This document shows positions 13,181-24,316 of a stretch of DNA of 64,000 nucleotides, piece after piece (positions within the stretch are counted from its first letter, which is position 1; each line of letters begins with the position of its first letter). The stretch comes from Poronia punctata (lineage: Eukaryota > Ascomycota > Sordariomycetes > Xylariales > Xylariaceae), in assembly GCA_022579005.1 (NCBI GenBank), contig MU401663.1:1-64000 (forward strand), read 5' to 3'. Below the pieces are notes generated by a model. The model had not been told where the DNA came from and did not search any database. It saw only the letters and a list, made by a program, of their open reading frames with translations. The translations under genes and the position numbers were made by a program.

Positions 13181-14750
13181 TACATTTACATACCACCCCT
13201 TTTGTCACCAGACATGCCGTGAGAAGTATCCTAACAGTAGGGGTTGTGCGCTAATAGGTCCTGTAGAAGATGCAGGTGCAGGTGCCCTATTACATACTAT
13301 TATAGGAAGTACCTTCCTATACTAACGTATATAGTGGTAGGTACTACCCTGAGTACAGAAGGTGGGATCCCTAGCAATAGTAGGTGCAATCATTACATAG
13401 AATCATAGATCTTTGAGTCGAAAATCTGTGGTAGGTAACGGCAGGTAGTGCCACAGTCTACACTGCCGGGGGTCCGTAATGACTTATTGTTGTTGCACAA
13501 GGGGGGAAGGTTTCTCTAAGAAGCAGAGGTCTCCCGTATCTACTTATATAGGCGTTTCGGTGTAGACTTGGCCTGTACACGTAGGCACCGAGACCGGAAC
13601 CGTGACAGGTAGGACTGCGGGTCACGGAACTTCGTGTCACCTAAGTACGTTTACAACCCACCTACTGTGTATAAATTTCCATCCGGCAGTACATCTAAAC
13701 CACTTGCGCCTTCCGTTATATTCACTCACATATGTCCGCAGTAGTAGGCGCTGTTCGGTTTCCATACCATTTGTGACCAGCGGGCTTGCCCAAATAATTT
13801 CCATCTATGTAGGAGGGAAGGTACAGATCTGGCTATATTAAAGGGTCTGTTACAGTGGGATACTGTATTTGCTCTAACACTTCTACATATCGAATACATG
13901 ACCCAACCTATAACATCTATCTTAACCAATCCCCCTACCTCTCACCCATTTCATCATCACATAATCTCCTTTACCCTCAAGTGATCTGCACTGTTGATTC
14001 GATTCCTTATCCCTTTACACTCGAGTGATCTGTACTGTACTGTTGATTCGATTCCTGATCCCGACCTCCAATCTGTACATCTTGATTCCTACCCTATTCT
14101 CAATCATCACTCTTCCATCCACCCAGGCACCAACCCAGCATAGCACCAGCCAGATCGACGCCTTGCCAGGTTATCCCTATCAGAAGATTCAACCTTTTTA
14201 ACTGTGAAAGCGGGATAGGTGGTATCCAATTGCTACTTTCAGCCGCTTTTGTGACCGCCGGAAACTCTCGGATTCGATCACCGGGACTACCTGTCCAGCG
14301 TCTATTATTTCCAAGAAACCAACATCTGCGTGTAAATCCGAGCTGAAACCGAGACGCAGTGACCTTGAAGTAAGTGGCTCAATCAAGATCAATATTGAAA
14401 GCATCCAATTGCTTTTCTAACGAACGTAAGCCTGATTCGAGTAAGGCTATCGAGCAACTCGAGCCCATTGCAAGTCAAGCACTACAAATCCAGACGCCTG
14501 GGTTACCATACAATTGGAATCCGGATTATAGTGGTGGATATCCTTCCAAATACTATATTTCGAATTATAGTACCAGTTTTCCGGCTCGCTATTACTTTTA
14601 CGATGGCCGCCAAAGTCAGACAAACCCACACACCCAGCCCTACAAACCCTAAGGTCATAGCCCCCCTAGGTGATATCCATCTGCAGAGTTGTAGCCCTCT
14701 GACTCCGCCCGACGACGCCGGGAGGAGGCGCATGCACAAGCGTCGGCTAA
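13181..14750. other. Transition zone, no supported gene
   Basis: Composition becomes mixed after about 13180. Near 13977-14066 a 43-48 bp segment with AGTGATCTG and TGTTGATTCGATTCC is present twice in tandem. An open frame of 92 codons (14374-14652, plus) may be a 5' exon of the broken gene at 14751-15262, because it lies just upstream on the same strand, but I could not join them by a convincing intron. Nothing else is supported. Confidence 0.5.
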
Positions 14751-15262
14751 ATTACTCCATGCGAGGAGGAATATAGCGACCTCTCCCTCACTAGTCCCAC
14801 AGATGACGAGTGTGACAACATTTTTACCAAAATTCCAGACTCGTTGTTTTCTAAAGCGACTTTGGAGTTTATCGGCTTCTCGGAAACTAAAGCGAACACC
14901 ATCTGGAATATGTGGAACAACTGGCCGACGGACGGTCCCGGTCAAGAAATCGACAATACTGCCGACGGCCTATATGTTCAGTTTCTGGACTTTGCTTGTG
15001 GAGCTCTAAACTGGGACCTGGACGTTTCCGGTGACGACGACTCCCAGTGGTGGAGCTGCCTTCAAGCCGCTGGTGTAAATGAGGACCTGAGGACCTGAAC
15101 GAGGCAATCTTGGATACTCAGTTTAAGAACGTTTGCCTGAACCAAACGTGCCTCGAATGGGTGCAAGATAGCCTTCAAATACGCTCCGGGGCGCTGGAAG
15201 AGATACGTATAACGTGGATCAAACATAATCTGGAGATCCGGGCCGATGTTTTATGTTTTTAG
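14751..15262 (+). pseudogene. Orphan gene disrupted by an 8 bp tandem duplication
   Basis: From 14751 one plus frame is open to a TGA at 15096-15098. It encodes an acidic, Trp-rich segment (N-I-W-N-M-W-N-N-W and D-D-S-Q-W-W-S-C). The 8-mer GAGGACCT occurs twice in tandem at 15081-15096. If one copy is skipped the frame continues without a stop as E-D-L-N-E-A-I-L-D to a TAG at 15260-15262, keeping the same acidic, Cys/Trp-containing character. The simplest reading is a recent replication-slippage duplication that killed the gene, or an assembly error. The family is not recognised and the 5' end is uncertain. Confidence 0.6.
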
Positions 15263-15378
15263 AACACCTCCTTTTTAGACCACGCAGGGCCGTCTAATAG
15301 ACGTGCTGCTCCTAGGGTTTATATTACAACTAATGGGTTATTTAAATAATATTAATAATGAACATAATAAACACTGCC

Positions 15379-15470
15379 TAAGTTATAACGTGCTCTTTTT
15401 CTTAGTCATAACGTCCTCTTTTCCTAAGCTATAACGTCCTCTTTTCTTAAGTCATAACGTTCCCTTTTTA
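15379..15470. repeat. 23 bp tandem repeat, 4 copies
   Basis: ATAACG recurs at 15385, 15408, 15431 and 15454, each followed by a CTCTTTT-like block and CTTAAG. The array ends 20 bp past the stop codon of the minus-strand reductase, so it probably lies in that gene's 3' UTR or terminator region. Confidence 0.75.
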
Positions 15471-15490
15471 TATATAAACACAGCAATATA

Positions 15491-16447
15491 TTACACCGTC
15501 CCCGCAGCCTTCATTCGGCCAAAACACAAACGATAGGCGTCATGGACCTCTGGCACAACGTATCCGTATTCCTTGAGCTTGTTTTCTAGCTTGGTAGTGT
15601 CAAGCTCGCAGTTGCTACGCCCTGCCTTGATTACATGGGCCTGCTCCTCAAGTGTGAAGTTTTTCCACGCAAACCCGGGGCGAACAATATCACGGAAAAG
15701 TGAAAGAACCTCGTTGTGGCTTATAGCACCAGGGTTTGTAAAGTTGTAAACACCTGTCTCACTGTTTTCAGCAAGCAGGATGGCCGCAGGTAGCAAGTCC
15801 GTCAACACTGTGTTGCTGTTAGGGATGTCTACCACACGCTCGTATTTGCTAATTTTGGTAACAAAACTGCGTGGGTGCAGGTCGTCAGAGACCGGCATCC
15901 GGAGCCGGAGGACGAGGCAGTTGGGGTAGTTTTTAATGACCTAGCCACAGAGATATTAGCTTCGTAGCGATCATGAATGGCACAGCAGCCAACACAAGAC
16001 AAAGCCAGTATAACTCACCTCCTCGACATGACCCTTAGTCAGTGAGTAGAAACTACCAGTAAAGTTAAACGGATCTGTCTCCTTGTACGCGGGGCCTCCT
16101 ATAGGATGTGCCTCATCATACTGATAAATGCATCCTGTAGCGAAGACGGTGTAGTGGATACCCGCAAGGAAGCAGAGATCTGCCAGGTTAATGGCACCGA
16201 CAACATTAGATCTCATGGTCTCTTCTTTGTTGTCTTCACACCAGTCAACATTAGGCCTGCCCGTACACCCAGCGCAGTTGAGGACATGCGTTGGCTTGAC
16301 CCTTTCAAGCTCTCTCAGGGCGGCTTCTCGGTTCTCCATTCGCACCGTGGTCATGTAGACCTCTTTCCCCTGCTGTTGGAGGAGACGTTCGAGGTGTCCC
16401 GCCACCCAACCTCTGCCACCCCATATCAAAAACCGGTTGGTAGACAT
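15491..16447 (-). CDS. UDP-4-keto-6-deoxyglucose 3,5-epimerase/4-reductase
   Basis: This extended short-chain dehydrogenase should carry out the last steps to UDP-L-rhamnose in the cytosol: epimerisation at C3 and C5, then NADPH-linked reduction of the 4-keto group. Two exons (16447-16019 and 15940-15491) give 292 aa; the 78 nt intron has GTGAGT and CTAG borders. Visible marks are the Rossmann loop GGRGWVAG (residues 10-17), the A-T-G-C-I-Y block typical of plant and fungal NRS/ER proteins, N-F-T-G-S-F-Y-S, and catalytic Y134-x3-K138. Length matches the RmlD/NRS-ER family (about 300 aa). It is divergent from the 4,6-dehydratase at 18265, which makes its substrate, so the pair forms a pathway locus. 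dTDP-sugar use is possible but less likely in a fungus. Confidence 0.9.
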
Positions 16448-18264
16448 AGTGCTTTGTGATGCAATTTTTTGGGTTACTGTTCCCGTCAGTCCCAGTCTGC
16501 TTTAGGAGTGATGTAGTAAGACTTACCAAAGGACCTTTATAGTATAGGTACGTAGTAGGGTGATGAGCGGAAACAGATAAGAAACTCAGTCTGGTCGATT
16601 ATCGTTGCAACAGGGCAAGACTCGGATGAACCAAATGAAATTCACTGGATGGAAGCGGGCTAGATAAGTACGCGTCTGATGTCACGAAGCCAATCCTACA
16701 GCAATCGTTGGGCTTTGAGGAGTAGCAGGTTGAACTGGCTGAGTAAGCAAGTCTGAGAGGTTTAGACAGAAGGGACATAAACATGCAAGTCAGATCCATC
16801 CCGGGCCCTGCTGGCCTGTAGGAGTCACACTGTCGGGTATCACTGTCAGCCTGCTAAGTAGATGAAATTGTATCCGTGGTTGGCGCGTTGGACCTAGGTT
16901 GAGGCGGCTCGCCACCTGCATTAGCTCACCAAGGTACTTAGGTACCTAGGTCGAACGAATTATGAGATTCATTTAAACGCATCTCTCGGAACTACCGTGC
17001 GATAGATGAATGCATCATTCTGTTCCCGGGGTACTCGGAAATACCGCTTTGGGTAAAAGGATCAGATATAAACATACTATATGGTAGGTAGCTGATCGAC
17101 CTTATACCTTAAGCAGATAATTCATAGAATGTTCTGTCGGCATCCCTACACCCCGCATGGGCCTGGACAACCCCGGGAGGTTGGCGCCGGCAATAGGAGG
17201 ACCTCATTGTGGACAGAATATCCGGGGCTAATAGACTTGGTGCCCTTGTCTTACAGAACCATGTACTTAGATACAAAGCGCCTGCATGGTGTTACTAATG
17301 GCATACAGGGATCATCGAATCCCTCTTTTGTATACCGTGTATTTTTTCTTTAGTGCATACAGACAAGGGTGGGGAGCAGGACCCTTTGAACTTGGCAAAG
17401 GAGTCCCGTGTCCGACATTGGATTGTGCTGCCTTCCCAATTTGGACTTCTGGGTTATGTCGCATCCGGGGTGCATAGTCAAATTCCTAAGTAAGTGCGCG
17501 GCACGCTACTTCGTCAACCCGGATCTGGCGATTGCGGAGCCGAGGATCGATCAGCGACTACGTACATGAGCTAGTGGGTTCCTTCAGCGCACCTAGTTTG
17601 CAAACTACCATCTCCGGAGATCTATACTTCAGAGATGGGCGTAGGTGTATCATGTCGAGTAAAAAAGGTCCGATTTGATACACACATTCCACAGTCTTCC
17701 TTTAAGGGATCAAGTTACATTATTTACCTTGTAAGGCTGATGTAGCCGGTACGCCATGAATGTTTCTAGACTATCCGAGTCCCTTATAAGCCAAAGTCTA
17801 CATGTCAACTTACACCGCCTTATTCCGTCGTATACGTACAGAAAAGCCGAATTTGCGTCTATGTAAAGATGCGAGAAAAGGAACTCGGAAGGATTTGGGA
17901 ATCGACGCATAAACATGTAGGCGAGAGGCGCAGTCCTTGCTATGAAATTAAGGTTCCAGGATCTCAGGGAGCGGTCCACCAAAGGAGATCGGGGAATTAG
18001 GGGTCCCGAAGGTAATATGTAGCACAAGCAGTGCATGGACCAGGTGAGGTCACGCTCAAGACGACGCGTAGTACCTGTTACAACCTTTAATAAGAACCAT
18101 TGATACTCATCACCTCACCTAGACCCAGTTATACAACGGCTTATACAAGTTTGATGATCTGATAATAATTTATTTCTTGCGATACCAGAAAGCATTTGTC
18201 TCATTTTGATCTCCTCATTATTTTGCCAAACACTCAAGCAGACTTCCATCGGTCATAATCCACA
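16448..18264. promoter_or_regulatory. Divergent intergenic region of the UDP-rhamnose pair
   Basis: 1.8 kb separates the two start codons and must hold both promoters. It contains a palindromic GTACCTAGGT motif at 16942-16951. A minus-strand open frame of 108 codons (17710-18036) has no recognisable feature and looks like chance. No other gene or site is supported. Confidence 0.45.
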
Positions 18265-19628
18265 ATGGTCCTGATCACCAACGGAAAGCCTGCTGGTAAG
18301 AATATTTGCCGATTGTGCTGTTTGGGGCCGTACTGACTGTACTTCTCACTGGCGTAGTTACAGCAAGTGGAACCATGAAGACCATGAGCTACGATGACGA
18401 CTCCAGCATTTGGAAAAATGCACCATTGCTGATAGGAAGCACAAAGTTTGAGCCTTTGCCAGATGTAAAGAACATAATGGTGACTGGTGGTGCAGGGTTC
18501 ATGTAACCAGGCCTAGTTCTTCCTCATTCTCTATACTAAACGTCTTGCTAACATTTGCTCTAGTGCAGGATGGCTTGTTCGTCACTTGACCGTAACCTAT
18601 CCCGAATACCACATCGTATCCTTTGATAACCTGCAGTATTGTGCGTCCCTAAATAATACACGGATGCTCAACCATAAGAGAAATTTCACCTTCTACCACG
18701 GAGACATTACGAACACGAACGAGGTCCTGGAGTGTATGGAGAGGTTCAATATCGATACAGTCTTCCATTTCGCAGCCCAGTCCCACGTGGACCTGAGTTT
18801 TGACAACTCATACAGTTTCACACATACAAATGTATATGGGACACATGTGATGCTCGAGAATGCAAAAAGAGTAGGAATCAAGCGGTTCATACACATCTCG
18901 ACGGATGAAGTGTACGGTGAAGTGGACGAAGACGGTGACGATCTACTTGAAACCAGCTTGTTGGCGCCTACAAACCCTTACGCGGCAAGCAAGGCGGCGG
19001 CGGAAATGTTAGTCCATTCATACGCCAAAAGCTTCAAGCTTCCTGTCATCATTGTACGGAGTAACAATGTCTACGGACCCCACCAGTTCCCGGAGAGTAT
19101 GGAGACCCTGAATCATGCCGCATTATACCGTTTACTAACTTATAAGCAGAGATCATTCCCAAGTTCTCATTGCTCCTACAGCGAGGGCGGCAAATGGTCT
19201 TGCATGGTGATGGAAGCCCTACGAGACGGTACCTATACGCGGGAGACGCTGCTGATGCGTTCGATACTATCCTGCACAAGGGCGAGAGCGGTCACGTGTA
19301 CAACGTGGGGTCATATGATGAAATTTCGAATATAAAGCTCTGCAGTCTTCTCCTGGAAGGGATGAATATTCCCTGCGACACACAGACCGACTTTGATAAA
19401 TGGGTAAAGCACACGCGTGATAGGCCCTTCAACGACCAACGATACGCTGTTGACGGCACCAAGCTTCGACAGCTGGGATGGACTCAAAAGACATCCATTG
19501 AAAAGGGTTTGATAACTACCCTGAACTGGTATAGTCAGTTCGGTGAGACGTGGTGGGGCAATATCAGCAACATTCTGACACCTTTCCCGAGCATGGACAG
19601 ATTACCGACAGACATGGCGGGGCACTGA
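18265..19628 (+). CDS. UDP-glucose 4,6-dehydratase
   Basis: First enzyme of UDP-rhamnose synthesis: NAD-dependent oxidation and dehydration of UDP-glucose to UDP-4-keto-6-deoxyglucose. Four exons (18265-18295, 18364-18502, 18564-19096, 19150-19628) join in phase to 393 aa. Marks: an N-terminal extension of about 47 residues, Rossmann loop G52-x2-G55-F-I-A58, the S-T-D-E-V-Y-G block with catalytic T170-D171-E172, and Y196-x3-K200. The block Y-G-P-H-Q-F-P-E-K is restored only when the third intron is removed, which supports that splice. Length fits the fungal family (about 390-420 aa), longer than bacterial RmlB. The divergent reductase at 15491-16447 completes the pathway. Against a plain dTDP-glucose dehydratase: fungi use UDP-rhamnose, and the partner is the bifunctional NRS/ER type. 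Confidence 0.9.
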
Positions 19629-20862
19629 GTATTAAAGGGGGAATTCAACAGTTGTACTTCAATATTTAACAGGCGTCAATGGGAAAATTTGCAATGTTTC
19701 TTTTGCAAGGTGTAGCGTAGCGCAGTATCAAGTCAAAGACATGTTATCATAAGTTGACAGAGGGCGAAAAGAGATTTATTTGTCCATTGCGTCCACTTTA
19801 CGAGGCTTAGAGGATATGACTAGAAGCCTTTTAGTTATTGTATAGTCACACCTTAATCTACTTGATAGGCGTCTATTCATTCAAAGTACGACGTTGTCCA
19901 GCACACAGCTATATTCTAAAGGATGTTTTGAGGGTGGCTACTATTCAGACTTTAACCGGCGTCAAATCAACGACAACGGCAAAATAACAACTTGTACCGT
20001 CTGGACTACAACAAGAAAGTAGCCAAGCCCCCTTTTATTCTGATCGCGGTACGTACGGCTGCAGGTAGACAGTAGTCGTCTGTACATACAATAGTGCCCC
20101 ATCTTGATCACATTATATTGTCAGATAGACGAGGGGAATGTGGTGTGTACGGCTTATATTTATTTCTTTTAATCCACAGGTTTAAGGTGTTGAACTGGCA
20201 TCGCTGTATTATAGCCCTACTCTTGACTTGGAACATCAGCATACTACGGGGGAGCTCCGGTGGATTACTGTTACTGTGCTTTCCTACGGCGTTAGGCAAT
20301 ACAATATCTACAACGCCAATATCATTGTCGGCTTTATGTTCGGATATAAAGTAATGCGCCATTGGTAGAGCGTCGCCGTTGTTTTGAATATGTGGAAGAT
20401 CAACGTGACTAGCCGGCCGTACCCTAGGTCACGAGAAGTAAGCAGCATGAGTTGGAGGGGGAAAAATGGAAATGTTGCAGATATCGTTACTCCAATTGCC
20501 TTGCGCAACGTCAAAAGCCCAAAGCCGTCAGCTCGCGAACAACTCAAAGAGGTAATTCCAGCACATCCCAGGCTGTGTTGGTTAGGTAAACAGTACGCCT
20601 GCCTTCCCCTTTAGGCCCCTATAGGGTTGCAATGGCCGATGGTGTGCCCTTTAATACCCTCCCGTAGTCCAGTTTAGTTCGGCTTACAAAAGTGCCAGCA
20701 ACTCACGGTTTTAACATCTGTGAGAATTCGTTGCTTTTATTTGATTCGGCTATTGATTGTTATCCGGGCCCATTATCTGTATTACATTGCAAAGTTGGCC
20801 GAGGATGCAACCACCCCCAGATATTGTTGCCCGTACCCTTATTACACAGCGGGCTGACCAGA
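19629..20862. other. Intergenic, no supported gene
   Basis: Short open frames on both strands (for example 20384-20614) show no family marks and overlap each other antisense. The region holds the dehydratase 3' end and the promoter of the nucleoside transporter. Confidence 0.5.
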
Positions 20863-22284
20863 ATGGCGTCTCTACGAACGATTTTCTCAGATCCTGAGAA
20901 CGAGCAAGAGTGTGCAGGGCCGAAAGAGGATAGCGAAACTCCGCTCCTACAGAAAAGAAGGAGACGGCGCTCCAGGGACATTGAGATTGATACGCCTTTT
21001 CCATGGCTCAACTATGGGACATTCGCCCTACTGGGCATGGCAATGTTGTGGTCTTGGTAAGGGGCAACCAATGCTTATTTTCCTGCACGCTGAAAACTCT
21101 AATGCAAAAACAGGAACATGATCCTCGCCGCATCACCATACTTTCTGCTACGGTTCCAGGGGAACGAATGGGTGTTGGAAAAGTCACAGTCGGCCATTAT
21201 AACAGTTTCAACGGCTTCGAATTTAGTCACCATGTCAATCCTCACCAAGAAGAAATGCACTAGCTACGCTTCGAGAATATACTGGGGGCTTTCCATCAAC
21301 TCTGCCGTTTTTATCCTTTTGGCCCTCTCCACAATAATATTCGAGCACGTCGGCCCAAGCCAGTATTTGGGCTTTATTCTGGTCATGGCAGTCAGTTCTT
21401 CGTGGGCCTCTTGCTTGATACAGAATGGTTGCCTGGCCTTTGCTGCCGGCTTTGGTAGACCCGAATATATGCAAGCCATCATGGCTGGACAGGGTGTGGC
21501 AGGTGTACTTCCATCGGTGGCCCAAATTGTTTCGGTTCTCGTTACAGCTTCGGACGGGGCGGGCTCGGACGCACCCCAAGAGGAAAACCCCGCTGCGCGA
21601 AAGTCTACCCTAGTCTACTTTTCATCCGCCGTGTGCATCTACCTCGTCGTTGTTTTAGCCTTCATCCCGCTCGAGAGGCTACACAGGCAGCTTGGCAGGG
21701 GCCAAGATACGTCTATCGAAGCTGATCCTCCGAGCGAGACTAGTGCCCGCAATCTCGTCGGCTTGGCGACAGTGTTCAAGAAACTGCACTGGTGCTGCGC
21801 AGCGGTGTTTACATGCTTTGTCTTCACCATGTTCTTTCCCGTCTTGACCCCTAAGATCTTGTCTATGACGCCACCTGCCAAGGCAAGTCCGATCCTAACG
21901 CCCACTGCCTTCATCCCACTCGCTTTATTCTTCTGGAATCTGGGCGACCTAGTGGGACGAGGGAGCGCTTTAGCCCTGCCGTTTCGCGGCCCTCAACCTC
22001 TGCTCTTCGCTCTGAGCATTGCTAGGGTCCTGTTCTTGCCACTGTACGCGCTCTGCAATCTTCACGGGCGGGGTGCGGTCATCCCCAGCGACCTCTTTTA
22101 CTTACTTCTAGTGCAATTTCCATACGGACTGACCAATGGTTGGCTCGCGAGCAACTGCATGATGACTTCATGCGAAAGGGTTGACAAGGACGAGAGAGAG
22201 CTTGCGGGAGGGCTGATGGCTCTCTGTCTAACATTCGGACTCACATTCGGAAGTGTCTTAAGCTTTACCGCTGCCGGGATCTGA
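20863..22284 (+). CDS. Equilibrative nucleoside transporter (Fun26/SLC29 type)
   Basis: Multi-pass membrane protein expected to move nucleosides across the vacuolar or plasma membrane. Two exons (20863-21056, 21114-22284) give 454 aa; the 57 nt intron joins W to N-M to restore L-W-S-W-N-M-I-L-A-A, a signature of the first ENT helix. A hydrophilic N-terminus carries an acidic dileucine-like E-T-P-L-L-Q sequence and a basic R-R-R-R-R-S run before the first helix; such dileucine motifs often direct proteins to vacuoles. Roughly 10-11 hydrophobic segments follow, with a polar central loop (about residues 215-270), and the C-terminal block N-G-W-L-A-S-N resembles the ENT N-G-Y motif region. Length matches Fun26-like proteins. 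The next gene downstream, on the same strand, is a nucleoside hydrolase, so the two may act in one salvage route. Confidence 0.88.
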
Positions 22285-22864
22285 TCAAGAGCCGTGCCGG
22301 GCAGTCAGTGAATGCCTAAAAATGGAAGTTTCCGACCGCCCCTGTATTACAGGAGGCATTGGATGCATCATGCACGCCATGAACTCTAAGCGAGGGATGA
22401 TGGCCCAAACAAAGGGTGTACGGCTATTGTGGGAGCAGATGCAGCTATGCGCTGTTGATGCACCCCCACTCCTCCCTAGGTACTCCTGCGGCTTTCCGCC
22501 CATTGCTGATCTCCAACCATTGGCGGATCTGCTGTTCCACCCCGCGGCCGATCTCCAAAGATACCTGGCCATATTGGTTGGGACTTTTGCCATTTTACCT
22601 AGAGGAGTCTTCAACGCGCTAACCTAGATTCCTGCTTTGTCTCGGGTAGACCTCTCTTTACTTCTTTAGACTAGACTAGTGCCATCCAGGGTGCGACCCG
22701 CTGAGTAGCACCAGCTCTAGATTGTTACTTACTGTCTCAAAATAGACCACAGGGTCATGTACGTAACACCCACCACTATTTATTCTTCGCTACTTGGGGG
22801 GGATATTGGGGTCTGACAGAGAAGAGAAGAGAAACACGCAAACGTTGCTTAACCAATTTTGAAG
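22285..22864. other. Intergenic between transporter and nucleoside hydrolase
   Basis: 580 bp on the path between two same-strand genes. An antisense pair of open frames near 22285-22627 lacks any recognisable feature. It presumably holds the transporter 3' UTR and the hydrolase promoter. Confidence 0.5.
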
Positions 22865-24316
22865 ATGGCAAAAACCAAAGTGATATTCGATACCGACCCA
22901 GGCAAGTATCCTCCTAAACATACGAGTGACGAAGCCGAATACTAACGCCCACACAGGCGTTGATGACGCCCTTGCCCTATTATTGGCATTGGCTGCCTCT
23001 CCGGAACAGATGCAAATTTTGCTAATATCGGTCACTCACGGAAACGTTCCCCTCAAGAGTTGTCTGAAGAATGTGGTGTCCGTATTCCACGTGCTGGACA
23101 AAGAACTAGCCTGGCGAAAGGCACAGGGAAAACCGGAGGGTTTCGGTGCGCTAAAGGCATACAAACCAATCGTGGCGGCAGGGGCCGATCATGCCTTGGA
23201 AGAAGAAATTCTTAGAGAAGATGGCTTCCGTAAGTTGTTAGTCCTCAGGAGTCAGCTCGTTTGGGGAAATGAGCTTTCTAATGTTGGACTGTAGATGGCC
23301 CGGACGGATTGCATAATGTTCACGCCACGGTAAGTCAAGCCTACTAATCATGTTAGCAAACCATGAAGCTTATCCAATTCTAGTATCCCCATCTTAGCCC
23401 AGAGGAGACGTGGCAGTCGCTATTCGAGGACGGCGTCCCTACGCCTAATCAAGATCCCTCATATTACAGCTACTTTACGCCCTCTAAGCTACCGGCACAC
23501 AAGGAAATCCTTCGGGTTTTAGCAGAGGAGCCAGAAAATACTGTGTCCATATGTGCAGTAGGACCAATGACAAACCTGGCTCTGGCGGCTGCAGAGGACC
23601 CCAAAACCTTTCTACGAGTCAAGGAAGTGTGCGTCATGGGTGGCGCTGTCGAGGTCCCGGGGAATATCACGCCGGTCGCCGAATTCAATACATATGCCGA
23701 TGCTATTGCCACGGCCCGGGTGTTGGCCTTGACATCGGGTATCCCGTCCTCGACTATGCCTGTCGTCCAAGAGACTAGGCTCGGACCATACCAAGAGGGG
23801 CTACCCAAGCCCCTGAGACTGACCCTATTCCCTCTCGACATCACTACGCCGCATCTCTTGGGCAGGGGTTTCTTTTACAACACAATCTCTGCCGCAGGAG
23901 AAGGCAGCCCGCTGGCTACATGGATAACTCACATTGTGGGAAGCGTCTATCGCCGTATGGAACGCATTCGTGGGCCCATTCCTGAGCCCGCGCTACCGTT
24001 ACATGATCCGCTTGTAGTCTGGTATCTCCTCAGCCAGGAAGACGAAGGGTGGCAGCTGGCAAAGAATGCCCCCGAGGACATCCGCATCGAGACATCGGGG
24101 CAGTGGACTCATGGGATGCATATTCTAGACCGCCGTGGACGTCCTCGAGCTCCAGGGACGGCCCCTGGTGTGCTTGGCACCACAGCGACGGATGAGATTC
24201 CTGGCGACGACTACGGTTGGCTGAGTGCAAGAAGAGGCAACAGGGTCAACCGTATAGTTGGCTCGCCGGGTGTTGAAAAGTTTGCTCATGTACTAATGGA
24301 TTCTATATTTGCTTAA
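22865..24316 (+). CDS. Inosine-uridine preferring nucleoside hydrolase
   Basis: Cleaves the N-glycosidic bond of ribonucleosides to base plus ribose, using a calcium-bound Asp cluster. Four exons (22865-22901, 22957-23229, 23295-23329, 23384-24316) give 425 aa. The Asp cluster D-T-D-P-G-V-D-D (residues 9-16) is split by intron 1 and restored only if that intron uses a GC donor (G|GCAAGT) with ACACAG acceptor and a clear ACTAAC branch point. Other marks: T-H-G-N-V, D-G-L-H-N-V-H-A-T, V-G-P-M-T-N-L-A, E-F-N-T-Y-A-D and the C-terminal catalytic L-H-D-P. It is longer than bacterial IUNH (about 310-340 aa), as is common in fungi, with an insertion after the T-H-G-N block. It follows the nucleoside transporter. 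Base preference cannot be told. Confidence 0.92.

Noticed and set aside
17710..18036. 108-codon minus-strand open frame between the UDP-rhamnose genes
   Set aside because: No recognisable domain, signal peptide or splice context; length is within chance for this composition.
20340..20420. tRNA-like A-box word (TTGGTAGAGCG)
   Set aside because: No matching B-box, acceptor stem or anticodon arm could be laid out around it.
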